A stretch of 64,000 bases of DNA from the NCBI GenBank assembly GCA_021736445.1, contig JAIPGA010000001.1, positions 45,540 through 109,539 of the forward strand. Direction: 5' to 3'. Position 1 is the first letter of the stretch; each line of letters opens with the position of its first letter. The position numbers and the translations under genes are program-made. Source of the stretch: Synergistales bacterium (lineage in GTDB: Bacteria > Synergistota > Synergistia > Synergistales > Aminiphilaceae). The notes beneath the pieces are model-generated. The model was given only the letters and a program-made list of their open reading frames with translations, was not told the DNA's origin and did not search any database. Below, one piece after another: positions 14,901-24,052 of the stretch.

Positions 14901-15854
14901 ATGCAGGTGCTCATTGCCGAAGACGAGGCGATCTCCCGACTGATGCTGGAACGCCTTCTCCGCAAGGAGGGGTACGAGATTGCCTCCGCCGTTGATGGAG
15001 AGGAAGCGTGGGAGGTGATGTCCTCCCCGTCTGCTCCGCCCATTGCGATACTCGATTGGGTGATGCCCGGGATAGACGGCCTTGAGGTATGCAGGCGGGT
15101 CAGGGCTTCCGAGAGGGCGGATCAGGTCCATCCCTATATCATCATCGTAACCGGCCAGGGGACGAGGGAGGACGTGGTGACCGGTATAGGAGCCGGGGCC
15201 GACGACTACATTCTGAAGCCCTACGAGCCCGGTGAGCTCAAGATACGACTGCAGGTGGGCACCCGAACGGTGAAGCTCCAGAGGGAACTTCTCGACTCGC
15301 GGGAAAAACTCAAATATCTTGCGGCCAGGGACGCCTTGACGGGGTTGTTGAACCGACGGGCCATCATGGAGCGTTTGAACGAGGAGCGTGACCGGGCCAT
15401 TCGTCAACAGAGCCCTCTTGGCTTGGCGTGGATAGACCTGGATAATTTCAAGGCGGTAAACGACAGGTATGGTCATCAGAGAGGGGATGACTTCCTCTGT
15501 GAGATCTCGCAGCTCTTCCGCCAATCCATACGCAGCTACGACATACTCGGTCGCTTTGGAGGCGACGAGTTTTTGGCCATCTTCCCCACGGCCACTGAAA
15601 AGGAAACACGGAAAATCTGTTCCCGTCTTCGTGATAACGTGTCGAAACATGCATTTCTGGCCGATTGCATCAGTCTTTCGATGTCGGTGAGTGTGGGTTA
15701 TATCAGCACTGTGTGCACAGAGGATGTGGACGCCGATACGCTGCTCGGTTCGGCTGATCGCTATCTCTACAGGGCGAAACGGGGAGGCCGTAACCGCATC
15801 GAGGGCTCCTCGGAGCTGATCGATCCCGAAGAAAACGGTGCCGACAGCTCGTGA
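14901..15854 (+). CDS. Response regulator with GGDEF domain (diguanylate cyclase)
   Basis: The 317-residue protein has an N-terminal receiver (residues 1-120; acidic pocket ED near 8-9, phosphoacceptor Asp in AILDWVMPG, Lys in YILKPYEPGE) and a C-terminal diguanylate cyclase domain (about 145-305) with the intact active site RFGGDEF. RSYD lies five residues upstream, the product-inhibition I-site (RxxD). It should make c-di-GMP when phosphorylated. Its receiver closely resembles that of the REC-kinase at 44527, suggesting a shared origin or a shared phosphodonor. ATG 14901 has GAGGTGGG upstream. Confidence 0.92.
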   Translation: MQVLIAEDEAISRLMLERLLRKEGYEIASAVDGEEAWEVMSSPSAPPIAILDWVMPGIDGLEVCRRVRASERADQVHPYIIIVTGQGTREDVVTGIGAGADDYILKPYEPGELKIRLQVGTRTVKLQRELLDSREKLKYLAARDALTGLLNRRAIMERLNEERDRAIRQQSPLGLAWIDLDNFKAVNDRYGHQRGDDFLCEISQLFRQSIRSYDILGRFGGDEFLAIFPTATEKETRKICSRLRDNVSKHAFLADCISLSMSVSVGYISTVCTEDVDADTLLGSADRYLYRAKRGGRNRIEGSSELIDPEENGADSS

Positions 15855-15899
15855 CGGAACAGACATCCCTGCCTGGATAGACCCCTTTCGGTGGGGATG

Positions 15900-16841
15900 C
15901 TATCCCGGCAATGTGCCTTCCTCCTGGATTCCAACCCTTTTTTCCCCTTTGAGTGAAACAATCAAAATAGAGCCGATGATCAGCGCCGCCCCCGCACACT
16001 CGCTGGGAACCGGGGCAGTGCCCTGCAGCACTGCCGCAAGGACGACAGCGACAACCACCTCCACTGTCCCCACGACACCGGCCGATGAGGCCGAGATACG
16101 GTGGAGCCCAAGAAAGAAGAGCGCATAGCCGAGCAGCGACCCCACAAGGCACGTAAACAGGAGCCACCCCCACTGGGGTGCCGAAAAACCCGTCATGACA
16201 TCCTGCCATCCCATGCTCAGGGTCTTCCCGATTCCGAGAGAGATGGTGCCGAACAGCAGGCCGTAGAGAAAGAGAGAGGGCATTGTCAGGCTCGTCGAGT
16301 GGGCCGACCGGCGTCCGAAAAGAACGTAGAGCGCCGAACCCACTGCCGCAGAGAACGCCCAGGCAATCCCCCTCCAGGAACCGCCGACCCCGCCGCTTCC
16401 GTTCAAATGCGGCGAAACCGCCAGCGCCACACCGCTCAGGGTGAGGAACGCAGCCAGAAGATGATACCGGTTGGGGCGTTCAAGCGTAACGAGGATCGAT
16501 CCAAAGATCACCATGAGCGGGTAGGTGTAGAAGACAATCTCCGTCAACGCCACGGAGATGGTGTTTAATGCCATGAAGAAACCGCCGTAGGTGATCGCCA
16601 TTGCGATGCCGCCGTAGAAGGCGAGAAAGGGGATATCCTTCAAGGATATGCGAAAGACCCGGGGGTTGGTGTACAGAAAGAAGGCCGCCGTACCGACAAA
16701 TCCGATGAAAGCACGGAAGAAGACCACCGTTTCCATAGCAACACCGAGCTCGCCGAGGGCTTTCCCGCTCGGGCCGAGGGTTCCCCACAGCGACCCCCCC
16801 GCGAGTGCGAGAATAAGACCGATTATGGTATGTTTGTCCAA
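15900..16841 (-). CDS. DMT superfamily transporter (EamA family), second copy
   Basis: The 313-residue membrane protein has two EamA repeats: IIGLILALAGGSLWGTLGPSGKAL at the start and GWLLFTCLVGSLLGYALFFLGLHRISASSAGVVGTVEVVVAVVLAAVL in the second half, about ten helices in total. Substrate unknown. TTG 16841 is used as start because GGGAGG lies about nine bases upstream and no ATG is suitably placed. It converges on the REC-GGDEF gene with only 45 bases between the stops. Between 16842 and 17115 I see no gene or clear regulatory site. Confidence 0.85.
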   Translation of the reverse strand: MDKHTIIGLILALAGGSLWGTLGPSGKALGELGVAMETVVFFRAFIGFVGTAAFFLYTNPRVFRISLKDIPFLAFYGGIAMAITYGGFFMALNTISVALTEIVFYTYPLMVIFGSILVTLERPNRYHLLAAFLTLSGVALAVSPHLNGSGGVGGSWRGIAWAFSAAVGSALYVLFGRRSAHSTSLTMPSLFLYGLLFGTISLGIGKTLSMGWQDVMTGFSAPQWGWLLFTCLVGSLLGYALFFLGLHRISASSAGVVGTVEVVVAVVLAAVLQGTAPVPSECAGAALIIGSILIVSLKGEKRVGIQEEGTLPG

Positions 16842-17115
16842 AGAGTGTTGCCTCCCTTACCATGCGTGACGGCACGCACTGTGGCCATTGCATGCAGTGC
16901 CTTTGCCGGAGACATTGTACAGGAAAAGCAACTGCCCTGCGATGCTAGAAATGGTTTGAACCAAAAAATCTCCTCATTTGTAATTTGCTCTGCCTTCCGG
17001 GGACACCCAGCCTGTCCTGTGCGTCAGTCTCGTTTTCCAGAAGGCTGGCCGACAGACTGCAGTATACCGGTGTCCCGCACCACTCCCGGGGTGAAGGCAT
17101 TGGCGTGACGGGATC

Positions 17116-17144
17116 TTGGCAACGGGGGCGTCTTTTGCTATATT
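17116..17144 (+). promoter_or_regulatory. Promoter of the PAS-GAF-HD-GYP gene
   Basis: TTGGCA (17116-17121), a 17-base spacer and TATATT (17139-17144) match a housekeeping promoter. Transcription would start about 90 bases before the ATG. Confidence 0.6.
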
Positions 17145-17238
17145 CTAAAACGAATTTAAGATAGGTCGGTTCCTCGGTCTCCTGTGTTCAGGACAGCGAA
17201 AAAGACGGGAGTTTCGTAGGCCATCAGGAGGGAGCGCC

Positions 17239-19167
17239 ATGTGTCAGAGACAGGCTGGAGCGATCCCGGGCGTTGACGATACGGAGCGCCAGGGGGACAT
17301 GGTCATGGAAAGTATTGATAATGCGATCATAGAAGAAGCACCTGTCGGATACTTCCAATCCACGGTTGACGGGAAACTCTTGAAGGCCAACTGTGCACTG
17401 GCCCGCATGTTCGGTTTCGATTCTCCGGAAGAAATGGTGGCGGTGACACAGAAACGGCCCGTGCAGGAGCTTCTGTACCAGGCTCCCGATTCGAGACAGG
17501 AGCTTGTCGGCGAGGCCCTGGACAGCTCTGGCGAGTGGCTGAAAGTCGAGAACGACTATGTGACCAAGCAGGGGGAACCCTTTGCCGCGAGGTTGAGTCT
17601 GCGTGCGCTCGCGAAACCGCAGAAGGGGGGGTTCCGGCTCGAGGGTTTTATCGAGGACATCTCCCGGCAGAAGGATGTAGAAACGGTGCTGGAGCGGACA
17701 CGTTATCTGCAGAGCGCCGTATTCGAAAGCCTCGCCACAGCCCTCTGTGTGGTGCGGGCGGACGGCGTGATCGAGAATGTCAACCCTGAATTTGCCCGGC
17801 TGACTGGATATCGGCGCAGCGATATAGAGCAGAACCTCCGGGTCGAGCAGATCCTCCCCACCTGGACCGAGGGACAGGCCCAGGGGGAGCAAAGCGGGGA
17901 AGAGTCCTTTTCGAGCGTTTCGGAGCATTCACTGATGACACGGCGGGGGGACCAGCGGACCGTCACCATCAAGACGGCTCCTGTCCGGCAGAGCACAAGC
18001 ACCGTCCTCTCTCTCAGCGACGTGACACCCCTTCGGGAGCGGGAGCAGCGGATTCTGCAGCTCAACCGAATGCTTCAGGCGGTGCGGGGCGTGAACGAAC
18101 TGATCGTCCGGGAGCGGGACCAAAAACGGCTTCTGGAGCAGGTATGCGCCATTCTTGTGGAAAGCAGGGGATTCACCAGCGCCTGGGCGGTGCATGTGGA
18201 CGACAGCGGTAAGGTGCTCCATTTTGGACACGCCGGTTTCAGCCACTCCTTTGAAGCGATGCGTCAGAGGCTGGAAACCGGTTTGTTCCCCAACTGTTTT
18301 CACGAAACGCTGAAAAGCAGGGGAATCCTGGTGATTGACAGCCTGGACGATCATTGCCGGGAGTGTCCCGTCCGGCACCTCCACGGCAACGTGAAATTGA
18401 TGACAATGGCAATCAGGCACAAGGAAAGGCTTTTTGGGGTGATCAACGTAGCTCTGCCGGGTGACTTTGTGATCACCCCCGAGGAGCGGTCGCTCTTTGA
18501 AGAGATGGTAGGGGATCTGGCCTTCGCATTCTACAACCGGGAGATTGAAGAGCAGCACGGAAGGGCGGAAAAACGGATCGCCGACCTGAGCTGGAGTGCG
18601 ATCACCACACTATCACAGGTGGTGGAGTCCAGAGACCCCTATATCTCCGGGCATCAGCAACGGGTCGCCGACCTGGCCGTTACCGTGGCGGAGGAAATGG
18701 CGCTGTCGCCCGAGACCTTGGAGACCCTTCGAGTGGCAGGGCTTCTGCACGATATCGGCAAGATGCGGGTTCCCGCCGAGATCCTGAGCCGCCCGGGGAA
18801 ACTGAGCGAAAGTGAATTCGCGTTGATCCGGGAACACCCGGAAACCGGGTACGCAATCCTGCAGGGAATCCGCTTTTCCTGGCCCGTGGCGGATATTGTG
18901 CTCCAGCACCATGAGCGTATCGACGGCAGCGGGTACCCCCACGGCTTGAAGGGCCGGGAGATACGACTGGAGGCAAAGATCCTCGCCGTGGCGGATGTGG
19001 TGGAAGCGATGACCTCCCATCGCCCCTACCGGCCGGGACTCGGCCTGGGGGCAGCCATCGAAGAGATACTACACAAAAAGAGCACCCACTTCGATGAAGA
19101 TGTGGTTCAGGCATGCGTGACGGTCCTGGAGCAGAATCCCGATTTTATCCAAACCAAGAGCTGGTAA
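17239..19167 (+). CDS. PAS-PAS-GAF-HD-GYP protein (c-di-GMP phosphodiesterase)
   Basis: The 642-residue sensor has two PAS-like domains (about residues 15-145 and 150-270), a GAF domain (about 290-430, with a Cys-rich DDHCRECPVRHLHG stretch that could bind metal or heme) and a C-terminal HD-GYP domain (about 445-635). The HD dyad is in LLHDIGKMRVP and the GYP signature in HERIDGSGYPHGL, both intact, so it should hydrolyse c-di-GMP. No transmembrane helices are visible, so it senses cytosolic signals. ATG 17239 follows CAGGAGGGAG. It balances the diguanylate cyclase encoded 2 kb upstream. Confidence 0.9.
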   Translation: MCQRQAGAIPGVDDTERQGDMVMESIDNAIIEEAPVGYFQSTVDGKLLKANCALARMFGFDSPEEMVAVTQKRPVQELLYQAPDSRQELVGEALDSSGEWLKVENDYVTKQGEPFAARLSLRALAKPQKGGFRLEGFIEDISRQKDVETVLERTRYLQSAVFESLATALCVVRADGVIENVNPEFARLTGYRRSDIEQNLRVEQILPTWTEGQAQGEQSGEESFSSVSEHSLMTRRGDQRTVTIKTAPVRQSTSTVLSLSDVTPLREREQRILQLNRMLQAVRGVNELIVRERDQKRLLEQVCAILVESRGFTSAWAVHVDDSGKVLHFGHAGFSHSFEAMRQRLETGLFPNCFHETLKSRGILVIDSLDDHCRECPVRHLHGNVKLMTMAIRHKERLFGVINVALPGDFVITPEERSLFEEMVGDLAFAFYNREIEEQHGRAEKRIADLSWSAITTLSQVVESRDPYISGHQQRVADLAVTVAEEMALSPETLETLRVAGLLHDIGKMRVPAEILSRPGKLSESEFALIREHPETGYAILQGIRFSWPVADIVLQHHERIDGSGYPHGLKGREIRLEAKILAVADVVEAMTSHRPYRPGLGLGAAIEEILHKKSTHFDEDVVQACVTVLEQNPDFIQTKSW

Positions 19168-19323
19168 ACACCAAGGTCCGCATCCAGGGATTCCCTGGTG
19201 TGCTTCCCTTGCAAAACATGTGTAACAGCTCTTTCTGTCGCTGTTCACCGGGACGCAAAGACGCTAAGATGGCTGCAGCTGACAGGACCGCCACCGTTTG
19301 CGACTGATGGGGGAGAAATGGAA

Positions 19324-21552
19324 ATGACTGACGGACAGACAGCAGAGAGCCGGCAACAGGAGGAAGAACAGACCCGGGATACCGATCTGGATGCCTACGA
19401 GCTGTATTTCAATCGAGAGTTAAACTGGATCGATTTCGACGTCAAGGTGCTTGAGGAAGCCCTGGATGAAACGAACCCGCTCCTGGAGCGCGTGCGTTTC
19501 CTCTCCATATTCTTCAATAACCTTGATGAATTCTTTATGATCCGCGTAGGGGGATTGAAGGCACAGCTTGTCGGCGGTGTCCTCGATACCCCGCCCGACG
19601 GCCGGACTCCCCTTGAACAGCTTTCCGAAATCCGGGAGAAGCTGCAGCCCTATCTCCACCAGGCCTCCGACTGCTGGCACAACCGGTTGATGCCGGCTCT
19701 GGACCGGAACGGCATCAAATTGAAGGACCTCAACACCATGACAGCGGAAGAGAGGGACTGCCTGGCCCGCTATTTCGAACGTGAGGTCTATCCGGTGCTG
19801 ACGCCCCAGGCGATCGATCCCGGCCGACCCTTCCCGCACATATCCAACCTGAGCCTCAATCTGCTTGTCCTTCTGGAGGATGAAGAGGGTATCCGGCACT
19901 ACGCGAGGGTCAAGGTGCCCAAAAATATCCTCAGGCTCGTCACCGTCCCCTGTGATACCAGGAACGGGAATGAGGGAACCGATGATCTGCGTCAGCAACC
20001 GGAGAAGGAATTCATCTGGCTTGAGCATCTGCTCCGGCACAACCTCCAGACCCTCTTCCCGGGGCTGCAGGTCCTTCGTGCCGTCTCCTTCCGGGTGACA
20101 CGAAACGCCGATGTCGAGATTGTCGAGGACGAGGCCGATGATCTGCTCAGTGCGGTGGAAGAGGGGATAGGCCAGCGTTTCTTCGGCTGTGCCGTACGCC
20201 TGGAGGTGGAGCAGAGCATCCAGAAGCAGGATCTCGATTTCCTCGTCGGGCGTCTGCAGGTCACACCCTATCAGGTGTACATGGAACCCGAACCCCTGGG
20301 GCTTTCGACAATCGATGAATTCTGCGAGATCGACAAACCGGATCTCAAGTTCCCACCCTTCCGTTCGGAGGTCCCTCCAGCCTTCGCCGAGGAATCCTCG
20401 GATATCTTCTCAGTCATCAAGAAGCGTGACCGTCTGCTGTTTGTGCCCTACGACAGCTTTTCACCGGTGGTGGATTTTGTCCGGCAGGCCGCTGAAGACC
20501 CCAATGTGCTCGCTATCAAACAGACGCTCTACCGGGTGGGGAAGGATTCCCCCATTGTCAAGGCCCTTATCGAAGCCCGGAGGAACGGCAAACAGGTAAC
20601 GGCCCTTGTGGAATTGAAAGCACGATTCGATGAAGAGAACAATATCGTCTGGGCCAGGGAGATGGAACAGGCCGGTGTGCATGTGGTGTATGGCCTGGTA
20701 GGTCTGAAAACCCACGCCAAGCTCTGCCTTGTCGTCCGACGCGAGGAAGAGGGGATCCAGCAGTATGTCCATATCGGCACAGGAAACTACAATCATATTA
20801 CAGCAAAGATATACACAGATCTGGGCGTCTTCACGGCAGACCGCCGGATCTGCGACGATGTCACCGATCTGTTCAATGCGATCACCGGATACGCCAAGAA
20901 GACCGAATATCGCGAGCTCCTCGTCGCACCCGCATCCATGCGTGAAGAGCTGATCAGGCGGATCGACCGCGAGATAGAGGCGCATAGGAATACCGGCGAG
21001 GGGTATATCGCTTTCAAGATGAACCAGCTGGTGGACAAGGCGTGCATCAAGGCGCTCTACAGGGCAGCCACCGCGGGAGTACGGATTGATCTCCAGGTGC
21101 GGGGAATCTGCTGCCTCAGGCCCGGTGTTCCCGGAGTCAACGACAGAATCAGGGTAACCTCCATTGTCGGCCGTTTCCTCGAGCATCCGCGTATCTACTA
21201 CTTCCACAACGGCGGCGAGAGCGAGGTCATTATCGGAAGCGCCGACATGATGCCGCGGAATCTCGACCGCAGGATCGAGGTATTGACGCCGATCAAGGAT
21301 CCCGACATCGCACAGATGGTCTACCGGAAGATCCTGCTGGTCCACCTGCAGGATACGGAGAAAACGCGCGAACTGACCCCGGAGGGCCGATATCGGAGGA
21401 TTGCTTCTGCCGAAGGCGAGGAGCCGCTGAATGCCCAGGAGGAGATGCTCCGGAACTGGAAGCAGTGGAGGAGCAGCGACAAGGAGCAGAATGGCGGCTC
21501 CAAGGGTGGCAAGTTCCGTTTCTCTCCGTTCACCTTAAGCAACTATCTGTGA
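19324..21552 (+). CDS. ppk1: Polyphosphate kinase 1
   Basis: The 742-residue enzyme polymerises the terminal phosphate of ATP into polyphosphate. The N-terminal NRELNWIDFDVKVLEEA and FLSIFFNNLDEFFMIRVGGLK blocks, the PYDSFSPVVDFVRQAAEDPNV core, the autophosphorylated His near residue 464 in GLKTHAKLCLVVRRE, and VHIGTGNYNH are PPK1 hallmarks; a second conserved His lies in FLEHPRIYYFHNGGE near residue 621. ATG 19324 is chosen over 19318 because GGGGGAG is eight bases from the former and only two from the latter. The HD and Ppx genes follow in the same direction, forming a synthesis/degradation unit. Confidence 0.93.
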   Translation: MTDGQTAESRQQEEEQTRDTDLDAYELYFNRELNWIDFDVKVLEEALDETNPLLERVRFLSIFFNNLDEFFMIRVGGLKAQLVGGVLDTPPDGRTPLEQLSEIREKLQPYLHQASDCWHNRLMPALDRNGIKLKDLNTMTAEERDCLARYFEREVYPVLTPQAIDPGRPFPHISNLSLNLLVLLEDEEGIRHYARVKVPKNILRLVTVPCDTRNGNEGTDDLRQQPEKEFIWLEHLLRHNLQTLFPGLQVLRAVSFRVTRNADVEIVEDEADDLLSAVEEGIGQRFFGCAVRLEVEQSIQKQDLDFLVGRLQVTPYQVYMEPEPLGLSTIDEFCEIDKPDLKFPPFRSEVPPAFAEESSDIFSVIKKRDRLLFVPYDSFSPVVDFVRQAAEDPNVLAIKQTLYRVGKDSPIVKALIEARRNGKQVTALVELKARFDEENNIVWAREMEQAGVHVVYGLVGLKTHAKLCLVVRREEEGIQQYVHIGTGNYNHITAKIYTDLGVFTADRRICDDVTDLFNAITGYAKKTEYRELLVAPASMREELIRRIDREIEAHRNTGEGYIAFKMNQLVDKACIKALYRAATAGVRIDLQVRGICCLRPGVPGVNDRIRVTSIVGRFLEHPRIYYFHNGGESEVIIGSADMMPRNLDRRIEVLTPIKDPDIAQMVYRKILLVHLQDTEKTRELTPEGRYRRIASAEGEEPLNAQEEMLRNWKQWRSSDKEQNGGSKGGKFRFSPFTLSNYL

Positions 21553-21650
21553 AAGGGTGTGCAGAGGATCGGCGTATTCTTGAGGGATGTCTTTGGAACG
21601 GCGCCGGGAACAACAGCGTCGGGAAAGGCCTCCCGTGAGGAGACAGAACC

Positions 21651-22406
21651 ATGAAAATCGCATTTGTTTCGGATATCCACAGGGGAAGACAGCGGGGGCA
21701 CTTTCGGGAACAGGGGCTTCCGTGGTATCTGGAAGCGGTGCTGTCCCGGGCCCGGAACCTCAAGAGGATCATCCAAAGTGGCGAGGAACCCGCCAGGTCA
21801 GAAGATGCGTTTCCTTCTCCGCTTTTGAAAGAGAGGGATCCGGAAAAGCTTGTCCAGGCGCTGATCCCCGAACACCTTGGACATTCGCGGCAGGTCGCCC
21901 GCCTGGCGTTGCTTCTCTACGATCAGCTGCAGGCCCAGGGCTGCCTTGCCCTTGGTCGGGAAGGGAGAGAGTGGCTCCGGTGCGGTGCGCTGTTGCACGA
22001 TATCGGGTGGACCGGTGGTCAGAAGGCGCACCACAAACGCTCGCTCGGGATGATCCGGGAAATGCCCCTTGGCGCCCTCTTTGCGAACCATCGCGATCGG
22101 ATGATCGTTGCCTCCATTGCCCGGTACCACCGAAAGGCCCTGCCGAGCAGCAGACACAGCCACTACGCCTCTCTCTCCAAAGCTGACCGGAAGAGCGTGG
22201 AGCAGCTGGGTGGTATCCTGCGGGTGGCCGACGGGCTCGACGTCAGCCACCGATCGGTGGTCCGCGATCTCGAGGTGCGCATGTCGGCAGAGACTGTCGT
22301 TCTTCATGTCGCGGCAGATCGGGATCCCATCCTGGAGCGGTCGAGAGCCGTTGAAAAGGGGACCCTCTTTGAAAAAGCCTTCGGACGGAATCTGGTGGTT
22401 CCATGA
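21651..22406 (+). CDS. HD-domain phosphohydrolase, paralog of the Ppx C-terminal domain
   Basis: The 251-residue protein holds an HD domain (HSRQVARLALLLYDQL near residue 80, ALLHDIGW near 120, ARYHRKAL, ILRVADGLDVSHRSVV). The same landmarks in the same order occur in the C-terminal half of the Ppx/GppA protein encoded next (HARQVARLALTLFDS, ALLHDVGM, YYHRKKF, LLRIAETLDRSHGKLV). It therefore looks like a free-standing copy of that domain. The N-terminus MKIAFVSDIHRG resembles a calcineurin-phosphoesterase start, but the fold is not continued. Its stop overlaps the next start (ATGA), so it is translationally coupled to ppx. Activity on polyphosphate or (p)ppGpp is inferred only. Confidence 0.75.
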   Translation: MKIAFVSDIHRGRQRGHFREQGLPWYLEAVLSRARNLKRIIQSGEEPARSEDAFPSPLLKERDPEKLVQALIPEHLGHSRQVARLALLLYDQLQAQGCLALGREGREWLRCGALLHDIGWTGGQKAHHKRSLGMIREMPLGALFANHRDRMIVASIARYHRKALPSSRHSHYASLSKADRKSVEQLGGILRVADGLDVSHRSVVRDLEVRMSAETVVLHVAADRDPILERSRAVEKGTLFEKAFGRNLVVP

Positions 22407-23995
22407 GCGTACGGGACAGGAGTATCCCGGCCATGGGCCGGGTTGTGGGGTTTCTCGATGTGGGGACAAACTCGGCACGGATGCTGGTGGTGCGGATCAA
22501 CCCCAATCTTACCTTCCGGGTGCTGAGCCAGCAGCGTGAGGTGATCCGTCTCGGAGAAGGGGAGTTCCAGAAGGATCGCTTGCAGCCGGAGGCGATGGAA
22601 CGGACGGTACTGATCTGCAAGCGGCTGGTGGAGATGGCGCGTTCCCTGCGGGCCGACGAGATCATCGCCGTGGCCACCTCGGCCACCAGGGATGCGTCGA
22701 ACCGCGAGGACTTTCTCCGGAAGATACATCGGGGAACCGGTATGGACCTGCGCGTCATCTCCGGGAGAGAGGAAGCACGCCTGATCTTTCTGGGGGTCTC
22801 CAGGGCCCACCACTTCCCGCAGCAGGAAGCCCTTTTTATCGATATCGGGGGCGGGAGCACCGAGATCATCCTCGGCGACCAGCACGATTTCCACTACCTT
22901 GATTCGCTGAAGCTGGGCGCGATCCGTCTTTCCAACCTCTTTTCCCTCTCCGGATACAGCGGGCCGCTTTCGAATCAGGTCTACCAGAACATGAAACGCC
23001 ACGTCCGGAACGCCGTCCTGCGTTCGGTGCAGCGGCTGCGCAACAGGGACTTCTCCCTTGCCTTCGGCAGCTCCGGTACCATCCAGAATCTCGCGGAGGT
23101 CGCCGGCAGGCATTTCGGCGAGAAAAAGAACAATGAAGGCCTGCTTACCCCTGAGATGCTGCGCAGAACCATTGAGCTCCTTCGGACGAAGACGCTGGAG
23201 GAACGGCGCAAGGTCGCCGGGTTGAATCCGGAAAAGGCCGACATCATCGTACCCGGCGCGAGCATTCTGGAGACACTGATGGAGGACCTCCAGATCCCTT
23301 CCGTCTCCGTGACCGACCGGGGATTGCGGAATGGCTTGCTGGTGGATTACCTGTTGCGGACGGAATTCGGCTATCTTGATTCCACAATGTCTGTTCGAGA
23401 GCGGAGCGTTCTGCAGCTCGCGCGTTCCTGCGGCTTTCAGGAGGCCCACGCACGACAGGTTGCCAGACTGGCGCTGACACTCTTCGACAGCGGGCGGGAG
23501 GCGGGGCTCTTTGCCTTCGGCGAGTGGGAGCGGGAGCTGCTCTATTACAGCGCGCTCCTGCACGATGTGGGGATGTTCCTCTCCTTCAGCGGCCACCAGG
23601 ATCATACCTACTACATTATCCGGAATGCCGAACTCCTCGGTTTCGACCAGAAGGAAATCGGTATCATGGCAGCGTTGGGATACTATCACAGGAAGAAGTT
23701 CCCCAAGGCCAAACACACCCAGATGCAGGCGCTGGATAAATCGGGGCAACGGATTGTCAGGAAACTGGCGCTTCTGCTCCGTATCGCCGAGACACTGGAC
23801 CGTAGCCACGGAAAACTCGTCGATCGGGCGGCCTTTCTCCGCACCGACGACGGCAGACTTACCCTGGAACTCTATGCCCCTGAGGGATGCGACCTGGAGC
23901 TCTGGGGGCTCGAAAACCACAGGAAACATTTTTTCAAGGCCTTCGAGGAGTCCTTCCGGACGCGGATCGTGCACAGGACGGAGGCAGTATCCTGA
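22403..23995 (+). CDS. ppx: Exopolyphosphatase / pppGpp phosphatase (Ppx/GppA) with HD domain
   Basis: The 530-residue protein has the actin-like ASKHA fold: phosphate-1 motif GFLDVGTNSARMLVVRI near residue 14, phosphate-2 motif FIDIGGGSTEIIL near 145, and FGSSGTIQNLAEV for the adenosine-like loop. The C-terminal third is an HD domain with HD in ALLHDVGM. It removes terminal phosphates from polyphosphate and, in some members, the 5' phosphate of pppGpp. The start overlaps the previous stop (ATGA). Together with ppk1 it makes a polyphosphate homeostasis operon. Confidence 0.9.
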   Translation: MSVRDRSIPAMGRVVGFLDVGTNSARMLVVRINPNLTFRVLSQQREVIRLGEGEFQKDRLQPEAMERTVLICKRLVEMARSLRADEIIAVATSATRDASNREDFLRKIHRGTGMDLRVISGREEARLIFLGVSRAHHFPQQEALFIDIGGGSTEIILGDQHDFHYLDSLKLGAIRLSNLFSLSGYSGPLSNQVYQNMKRHVRNAVLRSVQRLRNRDFSLAFGSSGTIQNLAEVAGRHFGEKKNNEGLLTPEMLRRTIELLRTKTLEERRKVAGLNPEKADIIVPGASILETLMEDLQIPSVSVTDRGLRNGLLVDYLLRTEFGYLDSTMSVRERSVLQLARSCGFQEAHARQVARLALTLFDSGREAGLFAFGEWERELLYYSALLHDVGMFLSFSGHQDHTYYIIRNAELLGFDQKEIGIMAALGYYHRKKFPKAKHTQMQALDKSGQRIVRKLALLLRIAETLDRSHGKLVDRAAFLRTDDGRLTLELYAPEGCDLELWGLENHRKHFFKAFEESFRTRIVHRTEAVS

Positions 23996-24009
23996 GAAGA
24001 AACCATTGC

Positions 24010-24018
24010 TGGTACAAT
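24010..24018 (+). promoter_or_regulatory. Extended -10 promoter candidate for the proline racemase gene
   Basis: TGGTACAAT (TG at 24010-24011, one base, TACAAT 24013-24018) is an extended -10 element 35 bases before the GTG start; no good -35 is visible. Confidence 0.35.
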
Positions 24019-24052
24019 ACAGGCAACATACGCAATCGGGGAGGGGAACATC

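Noticed and set aside
19230..19317. N-terminal extension of ppk1 to 19198
   Set aside because: The added residues are unlike PPK1, and the only good Shine-Dalgarno lies just before ATG 19324.
22304..23974. 556-residue open frame antisense to ppx
   Set aside because: Mirror frame of a clear Ppx/GppA gene; no ribosome site, no domain.
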